From Erythrobacteraceae bacterium WH01K (GTDB taxonomy: Bacteria > Pseudomonadota > Alphaproteobacteria > Sphingomonadales > Sphingomonadaceae), in the NCBI GenBank assembly GCA_027941995.1, contig CP115966.1:1798001-1862000 (forward strand): a stretch of DNA of 64,000 bases, written 5' to 3'. A program made the position numbers and the translations under genes. Positions 62,671 through 64,000 of the stretch are shown in pieces; within the stretch, counting starts at the first letter, position 1, and every line of letters starts with the position of its first letter. The notes beneath the pieces are model-generated. The model worked only from the letters and a program-made list of their open reading frames with translations, was not told the origin of the DNA and made no database searches.

Positions 62671-63299
62671 AGCGAGGCAAGTTCATCGCGCTGGAAGGCG
62701 GGGAGGGGACCGGCAAATCGACCCAGTCGCGTTTGCTGGTCGATGCCTTGTCGGCGCAGGGTATAAGTGCAGAGGCCACGCGCGAACCGGGCGGAACCGA
62801 AGGGGCGGAAGCCATTCGCTCGCTCCTGCTGAGCCCTCCGGGAGATGGATGGGGCCCGCGTGCGGAAGCCCTGCTGTTCGCGGCAGCAAGAGCGGATCAT
62901 GTCGAAAAACGTATTCGGCCCGCTCTTACCGAAGGCCGGTGGATCGTTTGCGACCGCTTCGTCGATTCGAGCCGCGCCTATCAGGGCGGAGCGGGAGAAC
63001 TCGGCGACGGGGCAATTACAGAACTTCATGCCTTTGGCTCGGAAGGCCTCCGCCCCGACCTGACATTGGTAATCGACGTCCCTGCCGAGCTGCGGGAGCA
63101 AAGGCTCGCACTCAGGGATGCAGGCGGGAGCGACGCAATCGGTGGCCGGACAAGTGACTATCACGCCGCCGTGCGCGAAAGCTTCGTGACGAATGCCGCA
63201 TCCGATTCTTCCAGCATCGTGATAGACGGCGAGGGAACGCCGGGCGATGTGCATGACAGGATCATGGCGGCTGTCCGTCCACTGATGGTGAACGAATGA
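62667..63299 (+). CDS. tmk: Thymidylate kinase
   Basis: 210-aa dTMP kinase that makes dTDP for DNA synthesis. The P-loop LEGGEGTGKSTQ lies near residue 9, the DRx motif CDRFVDSSRAYQGGAG near residue 93, and the TREPGGTEGAEAIR block (dTMP-binding) near residue 37. The lid region GGRTSDYH is near residue 158. The GTG start overlaps the dacA-type gene stop (GTGA) and the stop overlaps holB (ATGA), so envelope maturation and replication genes share one coupled transcript. Confidence 0.96.
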   Translation: MKRGKFIALEGGEGTGKSTQSRLLVDALSAQGISAEATREPGGTEGAEAIRSLLLSPPGDGWGPRAEALLFAAARADHVEKRIRPALTEGRWIVCDRFVDSSRAYQGGAGELGDGAITELHAFGSEGLRPDLTLVIDVPAELREQRLALRDAGGSDAIGGRTSDYHAAVRESFVTNAASDSSSIVIDGEGTPGDVHDRIMAAVRPLMVNE

Positions 63300-64000
63300 C
63301 GGATGTTCGCTCCACCCCTGCCTGGACCGAATGGCGCGCCGCGCGCGAAGGGGCGCGCATGCATCACGGCTGGATCCTGGCCGGGCGCGCAGGGCTGGGC
63401 AAGCGAGCGTTTGCGATGGAAGCGGCGCGCGATCTTGTAGGGGCGACGGGCGAGGGCGACCATCCCGATATCCTCGTGCTCGATCATCCGCCCAAGGACG
63501 ACAAGGAAGCGCGCAAGAAAGCCGATGGGAAACCCTATGAGCGGGCGCGCAATATCAAGGTAGACCAGATCCGCGCCATGCAGCGCATGCTGACCACGCG
63601 CGCAACGCTGGGTGACAACCGCGTCGTCATCATCGATCCGGCGGACGATATGGAGGCCAGCGCTTCCAACGCCTTGCTGAAAAGCCTGGAAGAACCGCCT
63701 GCGGGGACGACCATGATCCTGGTCGCGCACCGGCCTGCGCGACTGCTTCCGACCATTCGTTCGCGCTGCCGGCTGCTCCGCTTCGGACCGCTGGATGATG
63801 ACGCGATCCGCACTGCAGTCGCGAACGCATCGCCCGAAACATCGGTCGACCTGCGCGATGCTGCTGTGCGCGCGGCTGGTGGTTCGCCGGGCATGGCGAT
63901 GGCTTATATCGAGCATGACATGGGCAAGGTCGACAGGCTGCTTAGGGAAATCGTCACGCAGGGTGATGCGGATTTCACACTGCGGGGCGCCCTGTCCGCT
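63296..64000 (+). CDS. holB: DNA polymerase III delta' subunit, truncated by window edge
   Basis: 235 codons seen of a clamp-loader delta' protein. The AAA+ core is present: a P-loop-like GRAGLGKRAFAME near residue 30, VDQIRAMQRML near residue 91, DNRVVIIDPADDMEASASNALLKSLEEPP near residue 104 and the sensor/SRC motif IRSRCRLLRF near residue 152. Unlike E. coli delta', there is no four-Cys zinc module between the P-loop and GDHPDILVL. The rest of the C-terminal collar domain lies beyond the window. Starts ATGA-coupled to tmk, a common alphaproteobacterial order. Confidence 0.9.
   Translation, partial: MTDVRSTPAWTEWRAAREGARMHHGWILAGRAGLGKRAFAMEAARDLVGATGEGDHPDILVLDHPPKDDKEARKKADGKPYERARNIKVDQIRAMQRMLTTRATLGDNRVVIIDPADDMEASASNALLKSLEEPPAGTTMILVAHRPARLLPTIRSRCRLLRFGPLDDDAIRTAVANASPETSVDLRDAAVRAAGGSPGMAMAYIEHDMGKVDRLLREIVTQGDADFTLRGALSA

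Overview
The window is a contiguous, gene-dense, high-GC chromosomal segment from an alphaproteobacterium. The best guess is Sphingomonadales, probably Erythrobacteraceae. The main evidence is the mix of PhaR, an archaeal/eukaryal-like (type 3) ProRS, HrcA-GrpE beside rph/rdgB, a patatin/DUF3376 protein, a 'vgr-related' HExxH protein, a DOMON-NamZ pair, and a tmk-holB operon preceded by envelope genes. This assignment comes from family knowledge and gene order; no database was searched. I see no IS element, phage, CRISPR array or rRNA. The only RNA gene found is a tRNA-Ser(TGA).

Layout. 1-3.6 kb (minus): cysK (cut by the window edge), an MFS exporter coupled to it, a PilZ protein and tyrS. 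3.7-6.4 kb (plus): a tightly coupled trio of DOMON-like protein, NamZ muramidase and a 2OG hydroxylase. 6.5-9.9 kb (minus): a VWA/CoxE protein, a MoxR ATPase and a class A beta-lactamase-like serine hydrolase. 10-20 kb: an alpha/beta-hydrolase-OsmC fusion, parE, an LpoA-like lipoprotein, rsmI-yraN-gshB, a DedA protein, xerC-hemW and a CAP-domain protein. 20-28 kb is a proteostasis and RNA block: rdgB, rph, hrcA-grpE, a glycine-zipper lipoprotein, a PCu(A)C chaperone with a DUF4157-like protein, then dnaK-dnaJ. 28-43 kb: a DUF6445 oxygenase, the patatin protein, radA-cvpA-NifU-like, an MHS transporter with alr, phaR, proS, an M28 peptidase, rnr, a peroxiredoxin-like protein and a universal stress protein. 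43.6-47.2 kb: pyruvate dehydrogenase E2 and E3 flanking an SH3-like lipoprotein and a thioesterase. 47.3-48.7 kb: a 54-aa protein and a DUF819 permease.

The most unusual region is 49.1-59.05 kb. Five consecutive plus-strand genes all encode proteins with apparent signal peptides. Four contain, or are little more than, DUF11-type beta-sandwich repeats. The fourth gene encodes a 1717-aa protein with DUF11 and carboxypeptidase-regulatory-like domains ahead of about 800 residues that look like an outer-membrane beta-barrel. Three of the secreted partners end exactly on a shared F-x-x-T-I-[D/N] terminus. I interpret this as a candidate undescribed surface-assembly or adhesin-like system: one outer-membrane anchor or exporter plus dedicated exported subunits.

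The right end (59.3-64 kb) is a peptidoglycan and replication operon of overlapping genes: an MltB-like transglycosylase, an RlpA-like SPOR lipoprotein whose DPBB active site looks degraded, a D,D-carboxypeptidase, tmk and holB (cut by the window edge). Several regulatory candidates were read by eye: RpoH-type promoters at dnaK and hrcA, a PhaR-type TGC-N3-GCA dyad before phaR, an EcfG-like promoter before the 54-aa gene, and a 14-bp perfect hairpin between dnaK and dnaJ.
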